Origin: an uncultured Phycisphaerae bacterium
GTDB lineage: Bacteria; Planctomycetota; Phycisphaerae; Phycisphaerales; SM1A02
DNA: 7,114 bases
Assembly (NCBI GenBank): GCA_913046275.1
Contig: CAJWSE010000055.1
Coordinates: 1 to 7,114 of the forward strand
Reading direction: 5' to 3'
A program made the position numbers and the translations under genes. Under the pieces are notes generated by a model, which searched no databases, had not been told where the DNA came from, and was given only the letters and a program-made list of their open reading frames with translations. Positions 6,114 through 7,114 of the stretch are shown here, piece after piece. Each line of letters starts with the position of its first letter. Positions within the stretch are counted from its first letter, which is position 1.

Positions 6114-7114
6114 CATTTCAACACTTGCACTTTCTGCGATGATTCTTGCACCATCGCCTCATCATAGGTTCGGTCTCACAGAAGCAATGCCTCGCATAGA
6201 TGGCACAGTGCGAATAGCGACCTACAACATGCTCAATTTTTTTGATGAAGATGCGAGTAACCACATTCCTAAGTTAGATGCCCGTGATGGTAATACATCT
6301 TGGGAACTTTCTGACATTACGAATGAGAAGGGTATTCAGTATCCGCACACTTCTAAGGAGCGTCGCCTTGAACTCGCACGTGTAATCAAGGAAATTGATG
6401 CAGACATTTTGCTTTTGCAAGAAATTGAATCAAAAGAGACCCTCGAAGAGTTCAATAAAAATGAGCTCGCAGCCTTGGATTGCGAATACAAGTATGTTGC
6501 TTCAGAAGATGTGGGTTATTACAGGGGCGTTGAGCAATCTATTTTAAGTCGATATCCAATTAGTGATGTGAAAATTTGGCCTGATGCAAACTTGTCTAAA
6601 ATCGAAAGAATAGGTCCGGGTTGGTCACCCATTCCAGCAACTGAAACAGATATAAAATTTCAACGTAGTCCGCTGAAGGCCAAGGTAACAATTGCAGCTA
6701 ATCAGCAAGTAGATAGTACATTAAGCCTAAAAGAAGATTATGAAATAGAATTTTTTGTCGTGCATCATAAGGCTGGCGGAGCAAGAACGGCTTGGCACCG
6801 CGAACTTGAAGCTTTGCAAATTATGAATTATGTTCGAGAGATTGAGCGAAAGAATCCACTTGCAAATATTATTGTCGCAGGTGATTTTAATGCTCAATCC
6901 AACTATAAATCCGCAAGGGTCTATCTAGAGTCAGATTTGCATGATGCTATGAAGCATCGTGCAACTAGTCGTGATTACGATATTGATCATCCTCTTTGGC
7001 AGACGCATTCATCAAGTCGTGCAATTGATCTATTTTTGTTTAATGGGAATGCGTACGATGAATTTATTTTTGGCAGTGCATTTGTTTTAGGAACATCTGC
7101 GGAAGATTATGATT
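6109..7114 (+). CDS. Endonuclease/exonuclease/phosphatase (EEP) family protein, partial (C-terminus beyond window)
   Basis: The first 335 codons are present and the frame is open at the window edge. The fold is that of the DNase I/exonuclease III/sphingomyelinase superfamily: metal-dependent hydrolases of phosphodiester or phosphomonoester bonds. Visible motifs are RIATYNMLNFF (from 35, the first strand with the metal-site Asn40), LLLQEIES (metal-binding Glu105), VHHKAGG (His219/His220 region), IIVAGDFNAQS (GDFNA at 258-262) and SSRAIDLFLF (Asp307, equivalent to the RIDYI strand). The final SDH motif should lie just past the window. The N-terminus (MIISTLALSAMILA) is hydrophobic but short and lacks a basic residue, so export is likely but not certain. 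Later in-frame ATGs at 6139 and 6187 have no better ribosome site. It starts 27 nt after the protease stop and is probably co-transcribed. Substrate (nucleic acid, lipid or other phosphoester) cannot be told from these motifs. Confidence 0.88.
   Translation, partial: MIISTLALSAMILAPSPHHRFGLTEAMPRIDGTVRIATYNMLNFFDEDASNHIPKLDARDGNTSWELSDITNEKGIQYPHTSKERRLELARVIKEIDADILLLQEIESKETLEEFNKNELAALDCEYKYVASEDVGYYRGVEQSILSRYPISDVKIWPDANLSKIERIGPGWSPIPATETDIKFQRSPLKAKVTIAANQQVDSTLSLKEDYEIEFFVVHHKAGGARTAWHRELEALQIMNYVREIERKNPLANIIVAGDFNAQSNYKSARVYLESDLHDAMKHRATSRDYDIDHPLWQTHSSSRAIDLFLFNGNAYDEFIFGSAFVLGTSAEDYD

Overview
The window looks like chromosomal sequence of a moderately AT-rich bacterium. The valyl-tRNA synthetase has bacterial-type signatures plus an unusual insert of about 60 residues. 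I associate such an insert with Planctomycetota (Phycisphaerae-like) enzymes, but that is memory and not a search, so treat the taxonomy as a moderate-to-low confidence inference. I see no phage, transposon, CRISPR, rRNA or tRNA signal. The region reads as ordinary, tightly packed gene space.

Layout. Positions 1-2750, minus strand: most of valS, cut at its C-terminus by the window edge. At about 2747-2772 valS meets a plus-strand gene head to head with no gap: the two start codons share one CATG. Positions 2749-3561, plus strand: a TPR-repeat lipoprotein. Positions 3554-3760: a 68-residue single-pass membrane protein whose start overlaps the lipoprotein's stop. A 110-bp spacer (3761-3870) follows, in which I see a ribosome binding site but no convincing promoter or terminator. 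Positions 3871-6081: a secreted carboxyl-terminal processing protease (S41/CtpA family) with a long helical N-terminal extension, a PDZ domain and an intact Ser/Lys catalytic pair. Positions 6109-7114: the first 335 codons of an endonuclease/exonuclease/phosphatase-fold protein, probably exported, running off the window.

How the genes may work together. valS is housekeeping and divergent from the rest. The four plus-strand genes are co-oriented, closely spaced, and all encode proteins predicted to be membrane-bound or to act outside the cytoplasm. The most interesting reading is that the TPR lipoprotein and the S41 protease form an adaptor-protease pair like NlpI-Prc of Escherichia coli or LbcA-CtpA of Pseudomonas, with the small membrane protein as a possible third partner. 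This rests on gene order and domain types only.
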